18,091 nt of DNA, taken from contig DASWRT010000325.1 of assembly GCA_036403035.1 (NCBI GenBank), forward strand, positions 1 through 18,091, written 5' to 3'. The notes below the pieces were generated by a model. It worked only from the letters and a program-made list of their open reading frames with translations. It made no database searches and was not told the DNA's origin. Each line of letters starts with the position of its first letter. Position 1 is the first letter of the stretch. Below, piece by piece: positions 1 to 7,302 of this stretch. Position numbers and translations under genes: made by a program. The DNA is from DASWRT01 sp036403035. GTDB lineage: Bacteria; Pseudomonadota; Alphaproteobacteria; ATCC43930; CGMCC-115725.

Positions 1-135
1 GCGAGCATCGACGATCTGAACGGCAAGCTCGAAGCGATGGACGTTGCCGTCGAGGATTGCCGCGGGGGCTTCTCGATCCGGTCGCTCAAGCCGCAGCCCG
101 GCAAGCTCGACCAGATCATTGGCAACGCGCAGTAA
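1..135 (+). CDS. 3' end of an unrecognised protein-coding gene (partial)
   Basis: Frame 1 is open from the first base to a TAA at 133-135 and encodes the last 44 residues of a protein that starts outside the window. The tail is hydrophilic, contains one Cys, and ends in a short Lys-Leu-Asp-Gln-Ile-Ile stretch. I recognise no motif in it. Codon use (GC-rich third positions) is like that of the neighbouring genes, which supports real coding. The following gene is on the opposite strand, so this gene ends its transcription unit here. No function can be assigned from this fragment. Confidence 0.6.
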   Translation, partial: ASIDDLNGKLEAMDVAVEDCRGGFSIRSLKPQPGKLDQIIGNAQ

Positions 136-213
136 GATCGGAGCGGGCGACATCGGCCGGCTGGCGAACGGCCGGTCGGGCCGCCACAGGACCTCCTGTG
201 TCGCCGCAGCCGT

Positions 214-405
214 TCAGCCGCACGGCAAAGAGCGGCCCCCTCCTCCGCCGTCCGCCGCTTGCGCCAGCGCCTCGTATTCCCGCGCCATCTCGCTGAGCGC
301 CAGATAGATGGCGAGGGATTTCGCCGTCGCGGCATGCTCGCGGCATTGACGGGCGCGGTTGCGGTATTCCTCCGGGCGGCCTTGCTGGGGAGTGTCGTGA
401 ATCAC
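214..405 (-). CDS. Small hypothetical protein, alphaproteobacterial EYR/CRE/A helical type
   Basis: This is a 63-residue ORF with a GTG start. Its core reads EEYRNRARQCREHAATAKS and then LALSEMAREYEALAQ. The pattern (E-Y-R, R-A-x-x-C-R, then a L-x-x-A/S-E-M stretch) matches a large set of short, uncharacterised, all-helical proteins found in many copies in soil alphaproteobacteria. Most of those have a slightly longer spacer between the two helices, so this one looks a few residues short. The Gly-rich C-terminus is probably disordered. The Shine-Dalgarno signal is weak: only GAAGG about a dozen bases upstream of the GTG. It is convergent with the partial gene before it. It has no known function. 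The assignment rests on pattern resemblance, not on a search. Confidence 0.5.
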   Translation of the reverse strand: MIHDTPQQGRPEEYRNRARQCREHAATAKSLAIYLALSEMAREYEALAQAADGGGGGRSLPCG

Positions 406-615
406 GTCGGCGCCGCCTTCGATACGGTCTGGAGATGTCGTCTCATACGCGGATCAAGGACAGCAGGCCGGGATTGCTCGCCGCTTAGCACAACCGATGC
501 GGCGCGAAACAAAATTACGCAAATCGGAAGCGGTGAAGATAATTCCAGGGGATAAGTGCCGCCGACGGACGATGCCCGGCGAAACACCGATGGGGCATGA
601 GATCCCCGAGGCAAA

Positions 616-692
616 TGGTCGGAGCGGTGAGATTCGAACTCACGACCCTCAGCACCCCATGCTGATGCGCTACCAGGCTGCGCTACGCTCCG
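616..692 (-). tRNA. tRNA-Pro, anticodon GGG
   Basis: Read on the minus strand, the sequence folds as a complete cloverleaf. The acceptor stem CGGAGCG pairs with CGCTCCG and is followed by discriminator A and an encoded CCA. The D-arm holds GCGC...GCGC around AGCCTGGTA. The anticodon stem TCAGC/GCTGA encloses the 7-base loop ATGGGGT, putting GGG at positions 34-36. The T-arm is GTGAG-TTCGAAT-CTCAC. It decodes CCC (and probably CCU) proline codons, and CCC/CCG are common in this GC-rich DNA. The gene stands alone, with no second tRNA beside it. Confidence 0.95.
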
Positions 693-857
693 ACTGCCTG
701 AGGGCGCCGACTATAGTGACCGCGCGGAGCCGTTGCAACGCTCCCCGACCGCCGCTCGGCCGAAGCATGCAGAATTCCGGCGAAACATAGATCGGCCCGT
801 CGCCGCACCTGTCCGACACCGGGGCGGCCGTCGCCGCCCGGCGGCGCCGTCCGATGC

Positions 858-1193
858 TTATCGCGACTCTCCGCAGGGCGGCTGTCCGTGCGCGACTTCG
901 TAATGCCTGACGAAATCGTCGAAGTCCGAGAGGACCGCCTTGGCTTCGGGCTCGACGACGGCGCCTTCGACCCGATCGCCGGCGAAGGCGCGCACCGACT
1001 CGATCGAATCCCATAAGGTGACGACGAGGAACTCCGTCCCGCCGCCGCTGGCTGTTTCCCGCCGCAGCAGATAGGCGCCGCGATGTCCGGCGATGCCGGC
1101 CAATTCGGGAAGGACGTTCTCGGTGACATGCCGGTGGTAGCGTTCCACATTCTCCGCCGTCGCCACCTGCCCCCGCCAGATCCGCACGATCAT
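858..1193 (-). CDS. Antibiotic biosynthesis monooxygenase (ABM) domain protein
   Basis: This 111-residue protein has the size and pattern of the dimeric ferredoxin-like ABM fold. An N-terminal strand (MIVRIWRGQV) is followed by a helix with a Tyr-His pair near residues 19-20. A strand (AYLLRRE, about 40-46) comes next, then FLVVTLWDSIESVRAF at about 55-70, the most typical part of the family. The C-terminal half has an acidic helix and 'FVRHYEVAH'. Family members include cofactor-free monooxygenases, haem-degrading enzymes and many small proteins with no known reaction; no catalytic residue here lets me choose. The ATG start has GAGGAGG about 7 bases upstream. The gene lies 106 bases downstream of the LysR gene on the same strand and could share its transcript. 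Confidence 0.85.
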   Translation of the reverse strand: MIVRIWRGQVATAENVERYHRHVTENVLPELAGIAGHRGAYLLRRETASGGGTEFLVVTLWDSIESVRAFAGDRVEGAVVEPEAKAVLSDFDDFVRHYEVAHGQPPCGESR

Positions 1194-1299
1194 CCGCCAT
1201 CCTCCTCGACTGCGCCCGATCCACCGGGCCGCGCAAATTTCTATCCGGCCAGGGAATCACGCCAGCAGCGACATGGCCGGGAAATCCCGTAAAGGGACA

Positions 1300-2241
1300 T
1301 CAGGCGCTCTTGGCGATATGGGCGATGGGCAGGGAGACCGCATCGGCGGCGTCGCCGGCTGCGGCGGCTTCGAGGATCCATGCGCGAAAAGCCGCCACTT
1401 TCGGCCGCTCGCGGCCGATGTCGGGGTAGACGAGATAATAAGCGAAAGCCTCAAGCCGGCCGGCGTCCGCGAGCTTGACGAGCCGTCCTTCCGCAAGGTC
1501 GAGCGCCACCATGGCGGCCGGCAGCAAACCAGCGCCCTGCCCCGTCAGCACGGCCTTCAACAGCAGGCCGGAATCGTCGAAGGACGGGCCGCGGGGCGGA
1601 CCGATCTCGTCGATCCCCTGCGCCTGGAACCACAGATGCCAGCCCTTGCGCTCGGCATCGTGCACATGCGGCCAGCGCGTCAGCTCCGCGGGACGCGCCG
1701 GCACGCCGAGCCTCGCGACGAGCATCGGCGCCGCGACGGGAACGATCTCCACCGCAACGACGCGGTCGCTGCACAGGCCGGGGTAGCGGCCCAGACCGTG
1801 ACGGACGGCGACATCCACGCCGTCCTGCGAAAAATCCACCAGCGCGTTGCTGGTCACCACCTGGAGATCGATGTCCGGATGCGCGTCCTGAAACTGCTTG
1901 AGGCGCGGCACGAGCCAGGCGGACGCGAAAAACGGCGTGGCGCTCACGGTCAATGTGCCCGTATCCGCGGCCACTGCAACGCGCCTGGAGGCGTCCGCGA
2001 TCTGCCTGAAGGCGTTGCGGACCGGCGGCAGATAACCTTGTCCGGCGTCGGTCAGGAAAATGCCGCGGTTCACCCGGTGGAACAGCTTCACCCCGAGATG
2101 CAGTTCGAGCGCCTTGAGCATCTGGCTCACCGCGCCGGGCGTGACGCACAATTCCTCCGCGGCATTCTTGACGGACAGATGCCGCGCCGTGGCCTCGAAG
2201 GCCCGGAGCGCATTCAGCGGCGGCAGCCTATGAGCGGCCAT
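1300..2241 (-). CDS. LysR-family transcriptional regulator, GcvA-like
   Basis: This is a 313-residue LysR-type regulator of normal length. The N-terminal winged helix-turn-helix spans about residues 8-67: LPPLNALRAFEATARH opens it, the helix-turn-helix is around 23-42 (VKNAAEELCVTPGAVSQ), and LGVKLFHRVNRGIFLT follows. The effector-binding domain starts near residue 95 and includes SATPFFASAWLVPRLKQF, typical of the GcvA subgroup. It is divergent from the MFS carrier gene across a 210-bp gap, the classical arrangement in which a LysR protein controls its neighbour and itself. The ATG start is preceded by AGGAAAA, and an inverted repeat overlaps this start region. The inducer is unknown; the carrier's substrate, probably a carboxylate, is a fair guess. 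Confidence 0.93.
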   Translation of the reverse strand: MAAHRLPPLNALRAFEATARHLSVKNAAEELCVTPGAVSQMLKALELHLGVKLFHRVNRGIFLTDAGQGYLPPVRNAFRQIADASRRVAVAADTGTLTVSATPFFASAWLVPRLKQFQDAHPDIDLQVVTSNALVDFSQDGVDVAVRHGLGRYPGLCSDRVVAVEIVPVAAPMLVARLGVPARPAELTRWPHVHDAERKGWHLWFQAQGIDEIGPPRGPSFDDSGLLLKAVLTGQGAGLLPAAMVALDLAEGRLVKLADAGRLEAFAYYLVYPDIGRERPKVAAFRAWILEAAAAGDAADAVSLPIAHIAKSA

Positions 2242-2254
2242 TTAGTTTTCCTAA
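2242..2254. promoter_or_regulatory. Inverted repeat TTAG-N5-CTAA at the LysR start codon
   Basis: The arms TTAG and CTAA are separated by five bases and lie directly upstream of the LysR ATG, covering its ribosome-binding region. LysR-type proteins bind dyads of this kind, and CTAAT-like motifs are known for GcvA itself. That suggests autoregulation. The arms are only four bases long, so chance is not excluded. Confidence 0.3.
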
Positions 2255-2451
2255 TTCGAAGCGCGCAGAACATGTGGTTTGCGAGTCGCTCCTCCGCGAT
2301 ACAGTTTACGTGAAAGATTGCGGACGCCGCCAACGTATCGATTGCACGCCGTCAGCTCAGTTCCTCTCCGTCGAACGAGAAAGAAAATTTGCGTTGCTCC
2401 ATCCTTGGAACGCCCTGAGCCTCCCTCGCCCGCAGTAAAACGGAGACCATC

Positions 2452-3708
2452 GTGAGCCGTAACCCGGTGCCATCCAATCCTCGCATCTTCTACGGCTGGT
2501 TCGTGGTCGCCGCCGCATTCGCCGTTATGTTCGTGGGCTTCGGGAGCGCCTATACCTTCAGCGCCTTCGTCGGGTCGTTGCAGAACGATTTCGCGGCTTC
2601 GCGCGGTTCGGTTTCTCTCGTCTTCTCGCTGGCCGGCTTTCTCTATTTCGGCCTCGGGATCGTAAGCGGCCCTCTCGCCGACCGGTGGGGCTCCCGCCGC
2701 GTGGCCGTCGTCGGCATGATCCTGACCGGGCTGGGCCTGGCTGCCGCAAGCGCGGCCCGCAGCCTGACGGAAGTCTACACGGCATACGGGCTTGGCGTCG
2801 GACTGGGCGTCGGCTGCTCCTACGTTCCTGCGGTAGGCGCCGTGCAGCGATGGTTCGTCAAGCGCCGCGGGTTTGCGTCCGGCCTTGCCGTGAGCGGGAT
2901 CGGCGTCGGCACGCTCGTCATGCCGCCGCTCGCCTCGTTCCTCATCGACGCGCTGGGGTGGCGCAACGCCTACCTCGTGCTCGGCGGCCTTGCCGCGGTC
3001 TTGGGCGCAGGGGCAGCTCTGATGATCGAGAACGATCCGCGCGACCGCGGGCTAAGCCCCGACGGCGATCTCCCGCAGCCGGGCGCCCGGTCGGTGCGGC
3101 CGACGGGGGCTTCCGTGCGTGAAGCGGTCGGATCCCGGCGGTTCGCCAGCCTCTATGCCGCCTGCCTGATCTGCTCGTTCGGGGTGTTCGTGCCGTTCGT
3201 CCATCTCGTCCCCTACGCGCTGGATCACGGCGTTCCGCAGTCTTCGGCCGTCCTGCTTCTCGGCATGATCGGCGTCGGGAGCACCGCCGGACGGTTCTTC
3301 CTAGGCGGCCTTGCCGACCGGACGGGTCGACGGCTTGCGCTCCTGGCGATGTTCGTGGGCATGGCGCTCGCACTGGCCGTCTGGGCATTCTCGACGAATG
3401 TCTGGTCGCTTGCCGCCTTTGCGTTCGCCTACGGCGTCTTCTACGGCGGATGGGTCGCGGTTCTCCCGGCCGTCGTCATGGACTATTTCGGCGGACGGAA
3501 TGTTAGCGCTATCATAGGCATTCTCTACACGAGCGTGGCCTTCGGCACGCTGATCGGCCCCAGCGCAGCGGGGTTCGCCTTCGACCTCAGCCACAGCTAC
3601 ACGGCGCCGATCCTCGCCAGCGTCTGCGCGAACGTCATCGCCGCCGGCATCATGGCGGGCACGTCCAAGGCACCCGTATCGATGAGCAAGGTAGGGGGAC
3701 CGGCATGA
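2452..3708 (+). CDS. MFS transporter, oxalate/formate-monocarboxylate (OFA/MCT-like) type
   Basis: This is a 418-residue, 12-helix secondary carrier in the inner membrane. The N-terminus 'RIFYGWFVVAAAFAVMF' is the hallmark opening of the OFA/monocarboxylate-porter branch of the major facilitator superfamily. Motif A in the loop between helices 2 and 3 is present (GPLADRWGSRR, about residues 73-83), and its counterpart in the second half is GGLADRTGRR (about 285-294). The central cytoplasmic loop around residues 190-225 is hydrophilic and Pro/Arg-rich. The start used is GTG at 2452. Divergence from the LysR gene suggests substrate-responsive control. The substrate is likely a small carboxylate or similar anion by family knowledge, but nothing in the sequence fixes it. 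The last codons contain an ATGA, but the frame it opens stops after 23 residues. Confidence 0.9.
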   Translation: MSRNPVPSNPRIFYGWFVVAAAFAVMFVGFGSAYTFSAFVGSLQNDFAASRGSVSLVFSLAGFLYFGLGIVSGPLADRWGSRRVAVVGMILTGLGLAAASAARSLTEVYTAYGLGVGLGVGCSYVPAVGAVQRWFVKRRGFASGLAVSGIGVGTLVMPPLASFLIDALGWRNAYLVLGGLAAVLGAGAALMIENDPRDRGLSPDGDLPQPGARSVRPTGASVREAVGSRRFASLYAACLICSFGVFVPFVHLVPYALDHGVPQSSAVLLLGMIGVGSTAGRFFLGGLADRTGRRLALLAMFVGMALALAVWAFSTNVWSLAAFAFAYGVFYGGWVAVLPAVVMDYFGGRNVSAIIGILYTSVAFGTLIGPSAAGFAFDLSHSYTAPILASVCANVIAAGIMAGTSKAPVSMSKVGGPA

Positions 3709-3762
3709 CAAAGAACTTTCGGACGGAGCAGCCTCCGCCGCCGTGCCGATCCGGGAGGGGCG

Positions 3763-4140
3763 CTATTTCGGTTTGACCTCGGGCGCGTTGCCGCCCGGCG
3801 TGCCCGGCGGCGGAATCACCGGCATGCTCTGCGCTCCAGGGTTCGGCGTCGGCTGGTGCATCCCAGGATCGGGATCGGCGGGCGGCTGGATCACGCCGCC
3901 CGAGCGTGAAAGCCTGTCGCTGAGCGAGCCGCCGGGCTGAGTGGACGTCCCCGAGCCGGCGGCATCCGGCGAGCGCTCCGCAGGAGCCGAGGGCGACGGC
4001 TGCGCCGATGGCGGCAATGGTGCTCCGCCGCCGCCTCCCTGCTGCGCCGTAGCGGTCGTGCACGCACCGGCGGCGATCAGCAGCGGCAGCGCGAGCGCCG
4101 CCGCCGACCGGTGCCGCCAAACCTTCCGTTCCGCTGCCAT
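3763..4140 (-). CDS. Small proline-rich secreted protein, putative lipoprotein
   Basis: This 125-residue protein has a basic N-terminus and a hydrophobic segment (about residues 12-26), ending in AAGAC with Cys27. That is a near-miss lipobox, so it may be lipidated or simply secreted. The rest is low-complexity Gly/Pro/Ser/Ala (about 33-75). A better-ordered tail follows: SLSDRLSRSGGVIQPPADPD, then repeated Pro-rich turns ending 'MPVIPPPGTPGG' and a Lys-rich end. This tail resembles a family of short hypothetical proteins that recurs in alphaproteobacteria; its function is unknown. A GGAGAG sequence precedes the ATG. It is convergent with the MFS gene and follows the binding-protein gene on the same strand after 117 bases. 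Confidence 0.7.
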   Translation of the reverse strand: MAAERKVWRHRSAAALALPLLIAAGACTTATAQQGGGGGAPLPPSAQPSPSAPAERSPDAAGSGTSTQPGGSLSDRLSRSGGVIQPPADPDPGMHQPTPNPGAQSMPVIPPPGTPGGNAPEVKPK

Positions 4141-4257
4141 TCAGCTCTCCGGTGCCGTTCCTGCCTGCACCAGAGCAACAGGCCGACCCGCCCGACGGTT
4201 CCCCGGCGGACGGGCCAGCGATGGGCGCCGATGCGTCAAGCTCACCGGCCATCGGCA

Positions 4258-5370
4258 TTACTTCGGAAGCGGCTCGGCCTTTCCGCCCTTCCAGACATAC
4301 ACGTCGAACTTCGGGTTCTTCAGGTCGCCCTTGGCATCATAGGAGATGTCGCCGACGACCGTCTTGAAGTCACCCGCATGGAGCGCCGTGTCGACGTCGG
4401 CATGGTTCAGCGACTTCGCCTTCTCCGCGCCCTGCGCGAAGACCTGAACCGCGGCGTAGGCATAGAGCGTATAGCCTTCCGGCTCGAAGCCCTGCTTCCT
4501 CAAGCGTTCGGCGACGTCCTTGCCTTCCGGCGAGTTCCGCGCGTCAGGCGCGAAGGTGAGCAGCGTTCCCTCCGCGTCCGCGCCGGCGACCGCGGTGTAC
4601 TCGGAGGTGTTCAGCCCATCGCCGCCCATCATTTGCAGGTTCATCCCCTGCTCGTGCGCCTGACGGATCAGCAGGCCGGCCTCCGGATGGTAGCCGCCGT
4701 AGTAGAGGAAATTGACGCCCAGCGACTTCAAGCGGCTGACCATCGACCGGAAGTCCTTCTCGCCCGCGTTGATCGAGTCGAAGAGGACCTCCTTGACGCC
4801 GAGCTTGTTGAGCTGCGCCTTCGTCTGCTCGGCGACGCCCTTGCCGTAGGCCTGCTTGTCATGGAGGATCGCGATCGTCCGGTCCTTGAAGCGTTTCGCG
4901 ATGTACTCGCCGGCGAATATTCCCTGCTGATCGTCGCGGCCCAGCGTCCGGAAGATGTTCGGATAGCCCTTGTCGGTAATCGTCGGATTGGTCGCGGAGG
5001 GCGTGATCATCGGCGTGCCCTCTTCGCGGTAGATGTCCGACGCCGGGATCGACGATCCCGAGCAGACATGGCCGACGACCGCCGAGACCTTCTTGCCGAC
5101 GAACTGGTTGGCGACCGACACGGCCTGCTTCGGGTCGCACTGGTCGTCGCCGTACTCGATCTGCACCTTCTGGCCGAGGATTCCGCCCTTGGCATTGAGA
5201 TCGGCGACGGCGAGATCAGCTCCCCGCCTGACCTGGTCTCCCAGCGCAGCGAGCTGCCCGGTCAGCGGCCCGGCATATCCGATCGTTACATCCTCGGCCC
5301 GCGCCCCCGGTGCGAGCATCGCAGCGGCCGCTACACCGATGCCGAGATAAACCGCCTTCGTCCCATACAT
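4258..5370 (-). CDS. Branched-chain amino-acid-type ABC transporter substrate-binding protein (LivJ/LivK family)
   Basis: This is a 370-residue periplasmic binding protein. A signal peptide covers residues 1-25 with cleavage after ARA. The mature start (DVTIGYAGPLTGQLAALGDQ) is the standard opening of the type I periplasmic fold (Peripla_BP_6). The Cys in DDQCDP and the Cys in GHVCSG match the conserved disulfide pair of Leu/Ile/Val-binding proteins. SSIPASDIYREEGTPMITPSATNP carries the ligand-pocket Ser/Thr region, and FRTLGRDDQQG follows. GGAGGG precedes the ATG at 5370. No livH, livM, livG or livF gene is near, so it is an orphan in this window and must use a permease encoded elsewhere. 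Ligands in this family range from branched-chain amino acids to amides, urea and aromatic compounds; the ligand here is unknown. Confidence 0.93.
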   Translation of the reverse strand: MYGTKAVYLGIGVAAAAMLAPGARAEDVTIGYAGPLTGQLAALGDQVRRGADLAVADLNAKGGILGQKVQIEYGDDQCDPKQAVSVANQFVGKKVSAVVGHVCSGSSIPASDIYREEGTPMITPSATNPTITDKGYPNIFRTLGRDDQQGIFAGEYIAKRFKDRTIAILHDKQAYGKGVAEQTKAQLNKLGVKEVLFDSINAGEKDFRSMVSRLKSLGVNFLYYGGYHPEAGLLIRQAHEQGMNLQMMGGDGLNTSEYTAVAGADAEGTLLTFAPDARNSPEGKDVAERLRKQGFEPEGYTLYAYAAVQVFAQGAEKAKSLNHADVDTALHAGDFKTVVGDISYDAKGDLKNPKFDVYVWKGGKAEPLPK

Positions 5371-5422
5371 GACAACCCTCCACTGTTCAGCCGGGCTTCT
5401 TTATTTTACGCCCGCAACCGCG

Positions 5423-5428
5423 ATCATA
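5423..5428 (-). promoter_or_regulatory. Possible -10 element for the LivJ-like gene
   Basis: On the minus strand this is TATGAT, a five-of-six match to TATAAT, in an AT-richer island about 50 bases upstream of the ATG. The sequence 17 bases further upstream (GTGGCG) is a poor -35 match, so this is only a candidate. Confidence 0.25.
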
Positions 5429-5531
5429 ACTTAAGGTTCAAAATACGCCACAGCGCTATACCGCTGCCGTGATATGGACTGCCTTGTAACTAATCAGTGC
5501 TTTGAGGAAGCGACATGCACCGGGATAGGAC

Positions 5532-5629
5532 GGCCGGAGCGGCCAAATACCGGCCCGCTTGCGCGGGTCGCCGCGCCATCATACGGTGATGAAATAGGGC
5601 GGACCGGCGCCGCGCGGCGCGACCGGTCC
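5532..5629 (+). promoter_or_regulatory. Structured leader with three successive hairpins before the SsuB-like gene
   Basis: Three GC-rich stem-loops follow one another. The first is GGCCG-GAG-CGGCC at 5532-5544. The second is CCCGC-TTGC-GCGGG at 5554-5567. The third is a larger one whose outer 7-bp stem GGACCGG/CCGGTCC spans 5601-5607 and 5623-5629, with an inner CGCC/GGCG stem (5608-5611, 5616-5619). They end 27 bases before the preferred GTG start. They could form a folded 5' leader, but GC-rich DNA produces such stems easily. No T-run follows any of them, and I see no known riboswitch motif. Confidence 0.35.
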
Positions 5630-5647
5630 GGCAGGCAAACGGCAGAC

Positions 5648-5654
5648 GGAGGAG
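5648..5654 (+). promoter_or_regulatory. Ribosome-binding site that sets the SsuB-like start
   Basis: GGAGGAG lies two to four bases before GTG at 5657. It is the only strong Shine-Dalgarno sequence between the first in-frame start (5474) and the conserved ATPase core, and so favours the GTG start. Confidence 0.5.
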
Positions 5655-5656
5655 CC

Positions 5657-6484
5657 GTGGACGACGGGCAGCGACCGGCGCCGACAGCCGCCGCCGTGAC
5701 GGTCGGCGACGACGTCATCGCCGTGCGCCGCCTCGGCAAACGGTACGGCGGCGGCCGCGCGGCGACGCCGCCCGTCGTGGCGCTCGAAGATATCGATTTC
5801 CGGGTTGGAGACGGCACCTTCGTCTCGGTCGTCGGCCCGTCCGGGTGTGGAAAATCGACGCTGCTCAAGATCCTCGCCGGGCTGATCCCCGCGTCCGAGG
5901 GCGACGCCCGGCTGCGCGGCACGCCGATCGCGGGGCCGCGGCGCGACATCGGCGTCGTCTTCCAGTCGCCGGTGCTGTTCCCGTGGCGGACCGTGCTCGG
6001 CAACGTGCTGCTGCCTGCCGACGTGCAGCATCTCGGACGCGACCGCGCCCGGCCGCGGGCGATGGACCTGCTCGCGCTGGTCGGCCTGTCCGGGTTCGAG
6101 CACCGCTACCCCTGGGAACTGTCCGGCGGCATGCAGCAGCGCGTCGCGATGGTGCGGGCGCTGGTCCACGATCCCGCGCTGCTGCTGATGGACGAGCCGT
6201 TCGGCGCGCTCGACGCGATGACGCGCGAGGCGATGAACGCCGAACTGCAACGGATCTGGATGGAGCGCCGGAAGACGGTGCTGTTCATCACGCATTCGAT
6301 CGGCGAGGCGGTGTTCCTCTCCGACCGGGTGCTGGTGATGACGCCGCGGCCGGGCCGGATCATGGATGACCTGACGATCGGCCTGCCGCGTCCGCGCACG
6401 CTGGACATGATGAATACCCCGGAGTTCGGCGTGCACGTCCGCCGCATCCGCGCCGCGCTCGGCTCGGGAGGGACAGTGGAGTGA
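5657..6484 (+). CDS. ABC transporter ATP-binding protein, nitrate/sulfonate/taurine type (SsuB/TauB-like)
   Basis: This is the cytoplasmic ATPase that powers the importer encoded by the next genes. Counting from GTG 5657 (275 residues, the usual family length), the Walker A motif is GPSGCGKST at 60-68. The Q-loop is VFQSP at 101-105, the signature LSGGMQQR at 155-162, Walker B LLLMDEP at 175-181, and the H-loop His is at 213. The C-terminal 'VLVMTPRPGRI' is typical of the SsuB/TauB branch. The frame is open back to an ATG at 5474, but the 61 extra residues are Arg/Gly-rich, resemble no ATPase, and cover the hairpin leader. The stop overlaps the permease start by four bases (GTGA), indicating translational coupling. 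Confidence 0.92.
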   Translation: MDDGQRPAPTAAAVTVGDDVIAVRRLGKRYGGGRAATPPVVALEDIDFRVGDGTFVSVVGPSGCGKSTLLKILAGLIPASEGDARLRGTPIAGPRRDIGVVFQSPVLFPWRTVLGNVLLPADVQHLGRDRARPRAMDLLALVGLSGFEHRYPWELSGGMQQRVAMVRALVHDPALLLMDEPFGALDAMTREAMNAELQRIWMERRKTVLFITHSIGEAVFLSDRVLVMTPRPGRIMDDLTIGLPRPRTLDMMNTPEFGVHVRRIRAALGSGGTVE

Positions 6485-7302
6485 AGAAGCGCGCAATGAC
6501 CGGCGGGGTGCGCGGCTTCGTCCTGCGCCTCGCGATGATCGCGGCGGTGATCGCCGTCTGGGAGTGCGCGGTACGCACCATCGAGGTGCCGGCCTACATC
6601 CTGCCGACGCCGTCGAGCATCTTCGCGGCGCTCGTCCGCGGGATCGCGAGCGGCCTCTATGTCGATCACCTCTGGACGACGCTGCTGGAGACGCTGCTCG
6701 GATTCCTGACCGGCTCGGTTCTCGCCTTCCTGTTCGGGACGGTGATCGCGATGAGCCGGCGGGTCGAGTATTTCCTCTACCCGTTCATCGTGATGTTCCA
6801 GTCGATGCCGAAGGTAGCGCTGGCGCCGCTCATCGTCGTCTGGTTCGGGCTCGGAATCGCCTCGAAGGTCGTCAACGCCGCGCTCGTCGCCTTCTTCCCG
6901 CTGATGGTCAACACGATCGTCGGGCTGCGTTCCGCCGACGAGGACCGCATCGACCTGATGCGGTCGCTGGCCGCGAGCCGGGTCCAGATCTTCCGCATGG
7001 TCCAGTTGCCGAGCGCGTTGCCGTTCATCTTCGCCGGCATCGAGATCGCGATGATCTTCGCGCTGATCGGCGCCATCGTCGCCGAGTTCGTCGGCGCCGA
7101 GCGCGGTCTCGGCATGCTGATCGAGAGCATGAACATGACGATGGACGTCGCTGGGCAGTTCTCGGTGCTGTTCATCCTGTCGCTGCTCGGGCTCGCCCTG
7201 AACGGCTCGGTCGCCGCGCTGCGGCGGCGCGTGCTGTTCTGGGACCCGTCGCAGAAGGCGGCGTCCCGCGGCGCGCGGCCGGAACCGGAGGGTCTGCCAT
7301 GA
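6481..7302 (+). CDS. ABC transporter permease, nitrate/sulfonate/taurine type (SsuC/TauC-like)
   Basis: This is a 273-residue inner-membrane subunit with about six hydrophobic segments (roughly residues 11-30, 66-91, 98-122, 125-148, 180-205, 227-248). The conserved EAA loop that docks on the ATPase lies at about 160-190, with 'RSLAASRVQIFRMVQLPSAL' and 'PFIFAGIEIA'. 'YILPTPSSIFAAL' near residue 39 is a common signature of the SsuC/TauC family. Translation starts at GTG, overlapping the ATPase stop. GGGAGG lies about 9 bases upstream. Its own stop overlaps the next ATG in an ATGA. Only one permease is encoded, so it should act as a homodimer. Confidence 0.93.
   Translation: MKKRAMTGGVRGFVLRLAMIAAVIAVWECAVRTIEVPAYILPTPSSIFAALVRGIASGLYVDHLWTTLLETLLGFLTGSVLAFLFGTVIAMSRRVEYFLYPFIVMFQSMPKVALAPLIVVWFGLGIASKVVNAALVAFFPLMVNTIVGLRSADEDRIDLMRSLAASRVQIFRMVQLPSALPFIFAGIEIAMIFALIGAIVAEFVGAERGLGMLIESMNMTMDVAGQFSVLFILSLLGLALNGSVAALRRRVLFWDPSQKAASRGARPEPEGLP

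Noticed and set aside
396..406. Dyad CGTGA-A-TCACG at the start of the 63-residue gene, resembling Crp half-sites
   Set aside because: The spacer is one base instead of six, and it overlaps the coding start; it is not a Crp site.
497..790. Plus-strand frame of 97 residues containing GEIRTHDP
   Set aside because: It reads antisense through the tRNA-Pro gene; this peptide string is a well-known artefact of translating the complement of tRNA genes.
3705..3776. ATGA overlap at the MFS stop opening a 23-residue frame
   Set aside because: It has no ribosome-binding sequence of its own and no resemblance to anything. It stops quickly and overlaps the end of the converging gene.
4111..5472. 453-residue plus-strand frame opposite the LivJ-like gene
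   Set aside because: It is antisense to a well-conserved binding-protein gene. Its sequence is rich in Arg, Leu and Val with no domain pattern, as expected for a shadow frame in GC-rich DNA.
5371..5656. Possible thiamine or other riboswitch before the NMT1/THI5-like system
   Set aside because: The conserved TPP core sequences (CTGAGA and the downstream ACC-type segment) are not present in order, only generic GC hairpins.
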